From NCBI RefSeq assembly GCF_019711195.1, contig NZ_CP081299.1, positions 124,001 to 188,000 on the forward strand: 64,000 bases of DNA, written 5' to 3'. Source of the DNA: Dyadobacter sp. NIV53. GTDB lineage: Bacteria > Bacteroidota > Bacteroidia > Cytophagales > Spirosomataceae. Under the pieces are notes generated by a model. The model had not been told where the DNA came from and ran no database searches. It saw nothing but the letters and a program-made list of their open reading frames with translations. Made by a program: the position numbers and the translations under genes. This document shows positions 48,410 through 56,097 of the stretch, piece after piece. Each line of letters opens with the position of its first letter. Within the stretch, counting starts at the first letter, position 1.

Positions 48410-49432
48410 ATGAAAAGATTAACAGTAGCTGGACGATTATTCATTACCGCCTTGATTTTAGGAGCAATATTTTTAGGCTACAAATATTTCGGTGGCCAAA
48501 AGATGATGGATCAGATGGCAAAAGATCAGGCTCAGGTTCCTCAAACAGAAGCAACAACTACCGGTGAAGAGCCTGCTTCTACCGAAAAGAATACAAATGA
48601 CACAGAAGCATCCGATACACGAGTGTCCTCATTCGCTTATACCCCGCCCGCTCCTGTCGATGGTAAATTAAAAGGTGTTGTCGAATTAGGAGCAAGTGGT
48701 TTTAACTCATTTATCATTAAGGTAGATAAACAGAAAAGATGGAGCCTGGAAAAATCTGAATTTGGCAACAGCCTTGTTACTGAAAACATGGCCACAGACG
48801 AAGATGTAAGAATCGGCCTCAAAAAATACATTGGCTCCATGCTTGATTTTGGGGTTGGAGCTAGGGATATTCACTTTGTGGTAAGCTCAGGAGCTGCGAA
48901 AGCAGAAGTAACCCAGAAAATTACAAAGGCTTTGAAATCACTGAATTACGTAGTAAATCAGGTTACGGCTGAACAGGAAGGTCAATTGGCACTTAAATCT
49001 GTATTGCCTGCTGAATACGCCAGCAAGTCATTTGTGGTAGATATCGGATCAGGTAATACAAAAATTTCCTGGATGGATGGAGGCAGTCAGGTAAAAGCAT
49101 TGGAAAGTTACGGAGCCAAGTACTTTCAGGAAGGTATTGATGACTCAAAAGTGTATCAGGATGTCACTGCAAAATCTAAACAAATTCCGTCAGAGTTGAG
49201 AAAAACCTGTTTTATAATAGGCGGTGTTCCTTTTGAAATGGCGAAAGAAGTACGTAAAGGAAAAGAAAGATACACAACACTAAGTGCTCCGCTTGCATAT
49301 AGTAAATTAAGCAATGCCAAATCGAAAGCTGGTGTTAACATTTATAAAGCAGTTACAGATGCAACCGGCTGCGATCAATTTGTATTCGACTGGGATGCAA
49401 ACTTTACAATTGGATTTTTATTAGGACTTTAA
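48410..49432 (+). CDS. Membrane-anchored actin-fold (Ppx/GppA-like) protein
   Basis: 340 residues. One membrane helix (about 8-25) after a basic start, then a Thr/Glu-rich linker (about 38-80), then a domain of the actin/Hsp70/sugar-kinase superfamily. GVVELGASGFNSFII (89-103) looks like phosphate-1, FVVDIGSGNTKISWM (208-222) like phosphate-2 and CFIIGGVPFEMA (267-278) like the adenosine motif; spacing is closest to Ppx/GppA phosphatases. The positive-inside rule puts the domain outside the cytoplasm, where ATP is absent, which would be odd. Third gene of the operon, 62 bases after the second. No characterised homologue known to me. Confidence 0.7.
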   Translation: MKRLTVAGRLFITALILGAIFLGYKYFGGQKMMDQMAKDQAQVPQTEATTTGEEPASTEKNTNDTEASDTRVSSFAYTPPAPVDGKLKGVVELGASGFNSFIIKVDKQKRWSLEKSEFGNSLVTENMATDEDVRIGLKKYIGSMLDFGVGARDIHFVVSSGAAKAEVTQKITKALKSLNYVVNQVTAEQEGQLALKSVLPAEYASKSFVVDIGSGNTKISWMDGGSQVKALESYGAKYFQEGIDDSKVYQDVTAKSKQIPSELRKTCFIIGGVPFEMAKEVRKGKERYTTLSAPLAYSKLSNAKSKAGVNIYKAVTDATGCDQFVFDWDANFTIGFLLGL

Positions 49433-49438
49433 GATTAC

Positions 49439-49528
49439 GAGGAAGGAGGATGCGGGAAAATGAGAAAGGGGCATTTGTTTCGATTTCCATCATCCTTCCT
49501 TATCCTCCTCCCTCATTCCTCCTTCCTC
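49439..49528 (+). repeat. Purine/pyrimidine hairpin between operon genes
   Basis: GAGGAAGGAGGA (49439-49450) pairs exactly with TCCTCCTTCCTC (49517-49528), and the DNA between contains further purine tracts on the left and pyrimidine tracts (CATCC, CCTTCCT, CCTCC) on the right that can extend the pairing. The hairpin ends 7 bases before the ATG at 49536, so it could mask that start or attenuate transcription. Confidence 0.6.
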
Positions 49529-49535
49529 CATAATT

Positions 49536-50036
49536 ATGACACTACAACAACTATTTATTTCTATCTCTGAAAATCCCTGGCCATTGGCTGTGTATTTTAT
49601 TTTGATGCCGGTAATTGCCTGGGCAGTCGGACAGGTTTCAAATGGTAGTCGTGATATTACATTCTGGAGTTATGTTTATGCTGTGCTGATTTATGCAATC
49701 TGTATTCCCGGAATTTTTGCCGTTACCCTCAATATTTATCTTTTCCTGTTTGAACGTCAGAGCATTTGGCAAGCAAATGTTATACTTCAATTTTTACCTG
49801 TCATTTCCATGGGTTTAACACTGATGTTAATCAAAAGCAAGATTCCCTTCTACTTAATACCCGGTTTTGGTAAAATTTCCGGTTTTCTCACCCTCATTAC
49901 TGCACTCATTGGCACCATGTGGTTTTTTGACAGAATCCACTTAGTAGCATTTACTTACGTTCCGTTTTCAGTTATAATTATAGGATTTGTGCTCACTTTA
50001 ATAGCCATCAGATTTGCATGGAGCAAACTGTTTTGA
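49536..50036 (+). CDS. Small multispanning membrane protein
   Basis: 166 residues with about five hydrophobic segments (around 14-32, 44-72, 78-97, 108-126 and 136-160) and few charges. No family recognised. It follows the actin-fold gene in the same direction after the purine/pyrimidine hairpin, and its last 19 bases overlap the start of the endonuclease-like gene. It may be the fourth member of the operon or a link to the restriction-modification genes. Confidence 0.65.
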   Translation: MTLQQLFISISENPWPLAVYFILMPVIAWAVGQVSNGSRDITFWSYVYAVLIYAICIPGIFAVTLNIYLFLFERQSIWQANVILQFLPVISMGLTLMLIKSKIPFYLIPGFGKISGFLTLITALIGTMWFFDRIHLVAFTYVPFSVIIIGFVLTLIAIRFAWSKLF

Positions 50037-50680
50037 ACCACACTACGTATATTCAAATCTCGGTAAGCGAAAATCAGAAGCTTTTTGCCCGTGAACTGGT
50101 CGAGCATTCACTGCGGCATCATCATGTTTCCAATATTTGGGATAAAAACGAAAATCAGCTTTCCCAAACCAGAATGCTGCGCTTTACCGGAAGTTTGGGC
50201 GAAACTGTTTTTGCAGATACGTATCACCTCCCCCGTCCGATCCGATCCTTTGGTGCAATCGACGGACAAGATTGGGGCCAGGATTTTATCATAACTTCGG
50301 AAGAGCAAAATTTTTCACTGGATATCAAATCCATGAAAAGGCGTTCCGGAAATCTGGCTGCTGATTATGTATTAAATATCCCGGCATCCCAATTGCACAA
50401 ACCTAATTCAAAAACCACACATTATTTCTGCATTTCATTTCATCAGTCAGAAACCGATGGTACCATCGCTTCTATGCTTGGCTTCATTGATAAATATGCT
50501 TTGCAAAATGGAGAAGTCGGAAAATTTTACAAAGCAGGTTCTAAACGTATCCGAAGCGATCAGACTTCATTTATTTTTAATGAAGATACTTATGAAATTT
50601 TGCTGGGTGATATAGATCCGCCTGTTGTAACGGATTATATAAAAAATTTAAAAGGTTTTAGATATTGTCAATTGAGATAA
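50018..50680 (+). CDS. Candidate PD-(D/E)XK restriction endonuclease
   Basis: 220 residues, no signal. GSLGETVFADTYHL (58-71) looks like the helix that opens the nuclease fold with its Glu; IDGQDWGQDFII (81-92) and LDIKSMKRR (101-109) give the Asp, then the D-I-K pair expected of a PD-(D/E)XK active site. The next gene downstream is an adenine DNA methyltransferase, as in type II systems. The start at 50018 overlaps the membrane protein gene by 19 bases; a later start is possible. No named endonuclease family is recognised, so the call rests on motif plus context. Confidence 0.55.
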   Translation: MEQTVLNHTTYIQISVSENQKLFARELVEHSLRHHHVSNIWDKNENQLSQTRMLRFTGSLGETVFADTYHLPRPIRSFGAIDGQDWGQDFIITSEEQNFSLDIKSMKRRSGNLAADYVLNIPASQLHKPNSKTTHYFCISFHQSETDGTIASMLGFIDKYALQNGEVGKFYKAGSKRIRSDQTSFIFNEDTYEILLGDIDPPVVTDYIKNLKGFRYCQLR

Positions 50681-50825
50681 ATTATCTGTATTTTAAGAAT
50701 TATAAGAGAACAGGATTTCGTTTATAGATGATTTAAATTAAAATATCTCGCTTGAAGAATATTTTTTATAAATTGTTTCAAAAATATTCTTCGCAACAAA
50801 TAAGGGAATTGACTTACTGAAATGA

Positions 50826-52303
50826 ATGGCCTCACAAACACGGGATTACGACAAAAAAAAACTACTTGGCCAAATATATACGCCATTACACATTGTTGAA
50901 AAAATACTGACCGATACTGGATTTTACTCTTCAGATTTTGACCATTCGACGATACTTGATCCTGCTTGCGGGGATGGCCGTTTCCTTATTCCTGCCGCTC
51001 AATTCATTATTAAGAATTCAACTCCTAACGAAGTCGAAAAGCGCCTGGAAAATATTTATGGATGGGATATTGACCCGGATGCAATTAATATGTGCAGGCA
51101 AAATCTGGATGACCTGGTTGTTCCACTTGGCTTAAAAATCAGCTGGAACTTGTTCATAATAAATGCGTTAGAACAAATTGACAGTACTCAAAAGTTTGAT
51201 TTGATAATTGGCAATCCTCCTTACATCAGGATTCAGCATCTTCCTATATCACAACGCCAATACGTCCAAACAGTTTATTCGTTTTGTAATTCCGGCTCAA
51301 CAGATGCTTATGTTGCTTTTTTCAGCTAGCTTCGGCGCTATTAAAAGAAAATGGAACCTGTGGGTTTATCACGCCTAACTCTTTCTTTATTTCAGAAACT
51401 GGAAAACAACTTCGCTCCTATTTTGTTCAGAGCCAAACCTTAAAACAAATTACTAATTATGGCTCCGTTCGCATATTTGGTACTACTGGAACATACGCTG
51501 CTATTACTGTTTTCAGAAAGACATTTTCAAAGGATTTTAAATATGAAATAAGTGACCCCGAATATAAATATGAAAGTCGTGATATCCCCTTTTCCGAACT
51601 TTCCAATGAAGATCCATGGCATTTGTCAGTTACCAAAACACAGGAAACTGACGGAATTCGTTTAGGAGAACTGTGTCAAATCTCTGTTGGAATTACCACA
51701 CTATCAGATAGTTTATACCTTTTTTCAATCCTGGAAGAAGACGGCGATTTGGTGAAGGTTACCAGTAAAAATGGAACCAGCGTTTGGATTGAAAAAGCAA
51801 TATTAAAACCCATAATAAAAGGATCCAAACTAAAACAATCCACAGATCCGATTACAGAATATATACTTTTTCCTTATGAAAAAAATGTTGAGGACAAGCA
51901 TAAAATAATTAAGGAGGAAAGGCTTAAAACTGATTATCCTAACGCTTATGCCTATCTGAAAACGGTTAAAGGCGAACTGGATAAAAGGGATAATGGTAAA
52001 ACTAATCCTGTTGCATGGTACGCATTTGGTCGTGCGCAAGGTTTGGATTCCTCTTTTGGAAAAAAGATTATTTTTTCACCGATGAATCGTTTTCCTAATT
52101 TTATCCTCCATGAAAATCCGGATTGTACGGTTTATTCAGGCTATTTTATTAAGTATGATGCTGATTATCAGACATTATTAACTCAATTAAATTCTCAAAG
52201 AATGGCCGATTTTATTTCTGTTGCAGGGCGTGATTTCCAGGGTGGTTATAAAGGTTATAACAAAAAAGTGGTGGAAAATTTTATTATTACATCCCTGGAA
52301 TAA
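50826..52303 (+). CDS. N6-adenine DNA methyltransferase (TaqI/Eco57I-like), with a frameshift
   Basis: About 492 residues after joining two frames. Motif X is LLGQIYTPLHIVEKIL (13-28), motif I is LDPACGDGRFL (44-54), motif II WDID (80-83) and the catalytic motif IV IGNPPYIRI (128-136). The frame ends in a stop after DAYVAFF, at a run of six T (51317-51322); one extra T gives QLASALLKENGTCGFITPNSFF, the usual continuation, then a TaqI-like target-recognition region (LGELCQISVGITTLSDSLY). An error in the sequence is likely. It would protect DNA from the endonuclease-like protein upstream. The DinB-like gene starts 2 bases after its stop. Confidence 0.85.
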
Positions 52304-52305
52304 AC

Positions 52306-52752
52306 ATGGTTATTATAGAGCCCATCGAAAGACTGCAATACTTATACGGCGCAATTCCACCTTTACTACAACAAATTTCTGAAGAAGAATTTGCATTTAA
52401 ACCTACTCCCACCATATGGAGTAAAAAGGAAATACTGGGTCATTTGATAGATAGTGCTACAAATAATCACCAGCGATTTGTCAGGATCCAATACGAAAAC
52501 GAGCCTGTAATATTTTATGATCAGAATCAATGGAATATACTTAGCAACTACAATCAGCTGGACACCAATCATTTAATTAACTTCTGGGCAATTTACAATC
52601 AACACATTATTGATATTATTAAGGTTATTCCTTCTGAAAACCTACAAAGAAATGGGATGGGTAAAGACGGACAAAATTTTCCACTTCATTTTTATATCAA
52701 TGATTATGTCAGTCATTTAGAACATCATTTAAGACAAATACTTGCCTACTAA
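52306..52752 (+). CDS. DinB-like (YfiT/DinB_2) metal-binding protein
   Basis: 148 residues, a four-helix bundle of the DinB superfamily. LGHLIDSATNNHQRF carries the first His, and ISHLEHHLRQIL-type ending (DYVSHLEHHLRQILAY) gives the pair of His that complete the metal site. These proteins often are thiol-dependent transferases, with no fixed substrate. The ATG lies 2 bases after the methyltransferase stop, so it is translationally linked to the restriction-modification genes. Confidence 0.83.
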   Translation: MVIIEPIERLQYLYGAIPPLLQQISEEEFAFKPTPTIWSKKEILGHLIDSATNNHQRFVRIQYENEPVIFYDQNQWNILSNYNQLDTNHLINFWAIYNQHIIDIIKVIPSENLQRNGMGKDGQNFPLHFYINDYVSHLEHHLRQILAY

Positions 52753-52807
52753 TTCTCTAAAACAGGTTTTTCTTAAGTTCGGGAAATTTTTTTAGTCATT
52801 TAATATA

Positions 52808-52833
52808 AATAAACGAACGTTCATTTATATTTG
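52808..52833 (+). promoter_or_regulatory. Promoter with TetR-type operator before the TetR gene
   Basis: The -7 box TATATTTG (52826-52833) fits TAnnTTTG exactly and is 7 bases from the ATG at 52841. An imperfect palindrome centred on GAACGTTC (52815-52822) extends with A/T pairs on both sides and overlaps the box. This is the form of a TetR-family operator, so the repressor should control its own gene and the ones after it. Confidence 0.65.
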
Positions 52834-52840
52834 CATTATT

Positions 52841-53432
52841 ATGAGAATCAGAGATATTAATAAAGAATTGGTTATCCGTGAAAAGGCCATTGAAATGATT
52901 GTGAATCAGGGCTTTGATGGACTAAGTATGCATAAGCTAGCTAAATCGGCCGGGGTATCCGTTGCTACAATTTACATCTATTTTAAAGACCGTGAAGATT
53001 TAATCCAGCAGCTTTACACAGAGGAAACAAAAAAGATGGCTGACGCAACGCTTATTAATTTCGATCCGGAATCGCATTTTGATGAAGGGCTGAAAATCCA
53101 GTGGATGAACCGGATTAATTATTGCGTGGCTAATCCTTACAGCATGACATTCATGGAGCAGGTAAAACATTCACCGCTGATTGACCGATCGGTCATAGAC
53201 AGAAGTTTTTTAGATGCGATGTCAAAGTTTGTACTATACAGCTATCAAACGGAAAGAATTATTGCCACTACCTATTGAGATATATTGGTCGATCGCTTTT
53301 GCTCCGCTTTACCAGCTTGTTAAATTTCAGGTTTCCAAAACCAGCATGTTTGGCAGGCCTCCTTTTATTATTGATGAGGAGATAATAAACCTGAGTTTAC
53401 AACTTGTGCTGAAAGCATTAAAGCCTTCCTGA
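52841..53432 (+). CDS. TetR family transcription repressor, with a frameshift
   Basis: About 196 residues after joining two frames. The N-terminal helix-turn-helix (REKAIEMIVNQGFDGLSMHKLAKSAG, seen at 13-38, ending VSVATIYIYFKDRE) is a standard TetR_N domain; the C-terminal part senses a ligand. The first frame stops at 53278. Removing one base around 53228-53231 (TTTG) gives MSKF-YYTAIKRKELLPLP and continues to a normal ending KALKPS. A sequence error is likely. It precedes an HMA-like protein and an MFS transporter and probably represses all three. Confidence 0.85.
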
Positions 53433-53479
53433 AATTAGGCTAACGAACTAAATATCTGCTACTTAACAAACATCATCAT

Positions 53480-53719
53480 ATGAAAAATAACCAAATAAAA
53501 CCAGAAGTGATATTGGTTTTCAAAACAAACCTAACTGGTGAGAATGATGTTAAGCAAATAGCTTCATTATTAAATTCAGCGGATGGAATAGTTAAATGGA
53601 ATGTGGATTTGTCAGATGTTGACAATGTCCTGCGTATTGAAGCCTTTCAGGTCGAAGCAGTTAATATCATACAATTAATAGCAGCAGCTGGATACAGCTG
53701 TGAAGAATTACAGGATTAA
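53480..53719 (+). CDS. Small HMA-like fold protein without metal Cys pair
   Basis: 79 residues with a beta-alpha-beta-beta-alpha-beta pattern: VILVFKTNL, KQIASLLNSADGIVKWNVDL, NVLRIEAF, NIIQLIAAAGYSCEEL. It has the proportions of a heavy-metal-associated domain, but the CxxC loop is absent (TNLTGEND instead) and only one Cys exists. So metal carriage is unlikely; a regulatory or protein-binding use of the fold is inference. It lies between the TetR gene and an MFS gene. Confidence 0.65.
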   Translation: MKNNQIKPEVILVFKTNLTGENDVKQIASLLNSADGIVKWNVDLSDVDNVLRIEAFQVEAVNIIQLIAAAGYSCEELQD

Positions 53720-53735
53720 ACCAAAACTTAAACTC

Positions 53736-54998
53736 ATGTCGGAAAAAGAATCAAAAGGTTTCACCCGTTACCAGACATTCATCATTGTATTATTGGCAAC
53801 ACTGCAATTCACTGTTGTATTGGACTTTATGGTATTGTCACCATTGGGAGCCATCTTATTAAAGGAACTCTCTATTTCAACTGTCCAGTTTGGACTGGTA
53901 GTTTCTGCTTACGCATTTAGTGCAGGAGCCTCCGGACTTTTAGCAGCAGGATTTGCTGACAAATTTGACCGAAAAAAACTGTTGTTATTTTTCTATACCG
54001 GTTTTGTAGTCGGCACTTTTCTGTGCGGGCTCGCTCCTACTTACAACTTTCTGCTTATGGCGAGAATTTTCACCGGAATTTTCGGAGGAGTGATTGGATC
54101 CATTAGCTTCGCCATCATTACCGATATTTTTGCACTCGAATTCCGTGGGAGAGTGATGGGTTTTGTTCAATCAGCATTTGCGCTAAGTCAGGTAATTGGT
54201 ATACCATTAGGCCTCTACCTTGCCAATTTATACAACTGGCATGCACCGTTTTTACTGATCATAGGACTGGCTGTTATTATTGGAATAATTATATTCATAT
54301 ACTTAAAACCAATTAACGAACACTTAAAAATTCAGTCCGGACAAAACGCCTTTTTTCACCTTACAAATGTTATTTCCAAGCCACAATACCTTCGCGCGTT
54401 TGCTGCAACTACCCTGCTTGCTACCGGCGGATTTATGCTTATGCCATTTGGGAGTGCATTTGGCGTTCACAATTTAGGTATATCCATGTCTCAATTACCA
54501 TTCTTATATATGGTTACAGGTATATGTATGTTAGGATTTGGCCCGCTGACCGGATTATTAAGTGATAAGATCGGCAAGTACAAAATGTTCATCATAGGTT
54601 CCGTTATTGCTTCAGTTATGACACTCATTTACTGTAATCTGAGTGTAACTCCGTTATGGATTATACTTGTTCTGAATGTACTTTTATTTGTCGGAATCAG
54701 TGCCCGTATGATCTCTGCATCTGCATTGATGACTGCCGTTCCGGAACCTCAGGACCGTGGTGCTTTTATGGGTGTAAACTCTTCAGTTCAGCAAATTGCA
54801 GGTGGAATTGCATCATTAATTGCCGGATTAATTGTAACCGAAACGAGTACAGGTTATATTGAAAATTATCCATTGCTTGGAAATGTTGTCGTTGGAGCGA
54901 TCATTATTACCATATTTCTAATGTATGGTATTCATAAATATGTGGCAGCAAAACTTGCCAGTGTACCAACCTCAATTGTTTCAACAGAAGTTATTTAA
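53736..54998 (+). CDS. MFS efflux transporter (DHA1-like)
   Basis: About 420 residues with twelve membrane segments. The ATG at 53736 is preferred: the frame extends to 53700, overlapping the previous gene, but MSEKESKGFTRYQTF looks like a natural start. LSPLGAILLKELSISTVQFGLVVSAYAFSAG and AGFADKFDRKKLLL are marks of the drug:H+ antiporter 1 family (AraJ/YdhP-like). It ends the TetR operon with a clear terminator and is the probable repressed target. Likely a drug or metabolite exporter. Confidence 0.88.
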   Translation: MSEKESKGFTRYQTFIIVLLATLQFTVVLDFMVLSPLGAILLKELSISTVQFGLVVSAYAFSAGASGLLAAGFADKFDRKKLLLFFYTGFVVGTFLCGLAPTYNFLLMARIFTGIFGGVIGSISFAIITDIFALEFRGRVMGFVQSAFALSQVIGIPLGLYLANLYNWHAPFLLIIGLAVIIGIIIFIYLKPINEHLKIQSGQNAFFHLTNVISKPQYLRAFAATTLLATGGFMLMPFGSAFGVHNLGISMSQLPFLYMVTGICMLGFGPLTGLLSDKIGKYKMFIIGSVIASVMTLIYCNLSVTPLWIILVLNVLLFVGISARMISASALMTAVPEPQDRGAFMGVNSSVQQIAGGIASLIAGLIVTETSTGYIENYPLLGNVVVGAIIITIFLMYGIHKYVAAKLASVPTSIVSTEVI

Positions 54999-55022
54999 GA
55001 AATAAAAAGTTAGTAGCTCATC

Positions 55023-55053
55023 AAAAAACCTCCTGTTTACGGAGGTTTTTTTT
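55023..55053 (+). terminator. Rho-independent terminator after the MFS gene
   Basis: AAAAAACCTCC (55023-55033) and GGAGGTTTTTT (55041-55051) pair perfectly around TGTTTAC, with eight T in the tail to 55053. It lies 24 bases after the stop at 54998. Confidence 0.92.
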
Positions 55054-55176
55054 CTTCAGATCAAAAATTAATTATACAACTTTCTATACTTAAATACAGA
55101 AAATAGGATAACCGAAATCTAAATAGCTATTTACCAACACATTCCTATGTTAACTCAATTATAATTCATAAATATT

Positions 55177-55331
55177 TATAATACTTTTTAAATGTTTTAT
55201 ACATATAATATTATTATAAACTTTTAAATCTTTTTATTTAAATAGATTAGTTGTAAAATTATTTTACGTTTATTTACAAACTTATCATTGAATAAAATTT
55301 TAACTTTTTATACATATAATACTTTTAAATG
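55177..55331 (+). repeat. AT-rich iterated repeats before parA (candidate centromere/operator)
   Basis: Three near-copies of TATAATACTTTTAAATG occur at 55177-55194 (one extra T), 55215-55230 (TATAAACTTTTAAATC) and 55315-55331, the last including the parA ATG. A second motif, TTTTATACATATAATA, occurs exactly at 55195-55210 and 55306-55321. The 5' untranslated DNA is otherwise almost purely A and T. In plasmid type Ib systems the small partner binds such repeats as both centromere and operator. Confidence 0.6.
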
Positions 55332-56092
55332 AAAATAATAAGTATTGTCAACAACAAAGGTGGTGTAGGAAAAACAACTTCTGCTCAAAGCATAGCTGCC
55401 GGTCTTAATAAATTTGCCAATGCGCGCGTACTTGTAATCGACCTCGACGCGCAGGCCAGTCTCACAAAAAGTTTTGGCATTGCGCATGCAGGGCTAAAAA
55501 AAGACAGTGGCTCATTTATAACAGGTGAATATGAATTTGACGAGATCGTTAAAAGAGTTGGTGAAATTGATATATTGCCGGGTTCAGCAGAAATGATTCA
55601 CAGGGAAGATACTATCAAATCAGCTCCGATATTTCCTTTTAATTTAAGGATTGCACTTGAAAAAGTAAAAGACCGCTATGACTTCGTGATCATAGATTGC
55701 CCTCCGGCACTATATGGAAATACACGGCTTGCGCTGGTATCATGCCACCAATATTATGTCCCGCTTCAGGCTGAATTTCTTAGTTATGAAGGTTTGCGTA
55801 ATTTCCTTGTCTATTCTGCCGAAATAAAAAAATCAGTCCATCAACCAATCTTGGCGGAGTATTCGCAACACGGTATAATCCTAAAATAAGAAAGAAGATC
55901 AGCCATGAATTGGTCAATGCAACAAGGGAACAACTTGGTGAAGTATTTATGGATTCGTACATTCGCGATAACATTGCGCTCTCAGAAGCGCAGGCTAGTG
56001 GAATGACAATTTTCGATTATGCTCCGAACAGTAACGGTGCCGAAGATTACTACAAGCTTACAAAAGAAATTCTTGAACGAATTAATAATTAA
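55329..56092 (+). CDS. ParA family partition ATPase (type Ib-like), with a frameshift
   Basis: About 254 residues after joining two frames. Deviant Walker A is NNKGGVGKTTSAQS (8-21), Walker A' is VLVIDLDAQASLT and Walker B FVIIDCPPAL. It has no N-terminal DNA-binding extension, so it is like plasmid type Ib and chromosomal ParA/Soj. The frame runs out at 55889; one more A in the run of seven at 55826-55832 gives EIKKISPSTNLGGVFATRYNPKI and then the rest to 56092. It is followed 5 bases later by a small ribbon-helix-helix protein and preceded by iterated repeats, a typical partition cassette. Confidence 0.88.
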
Positions 56093-56097
56093 AAACT

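Noticed and set aside
48637..48840. Frames antisense to the actin-fold gene and many similar antisense frames across the window
   Set aside because: They lie opposite clear genes, have no family features and arise from codon bias of the sense gene.
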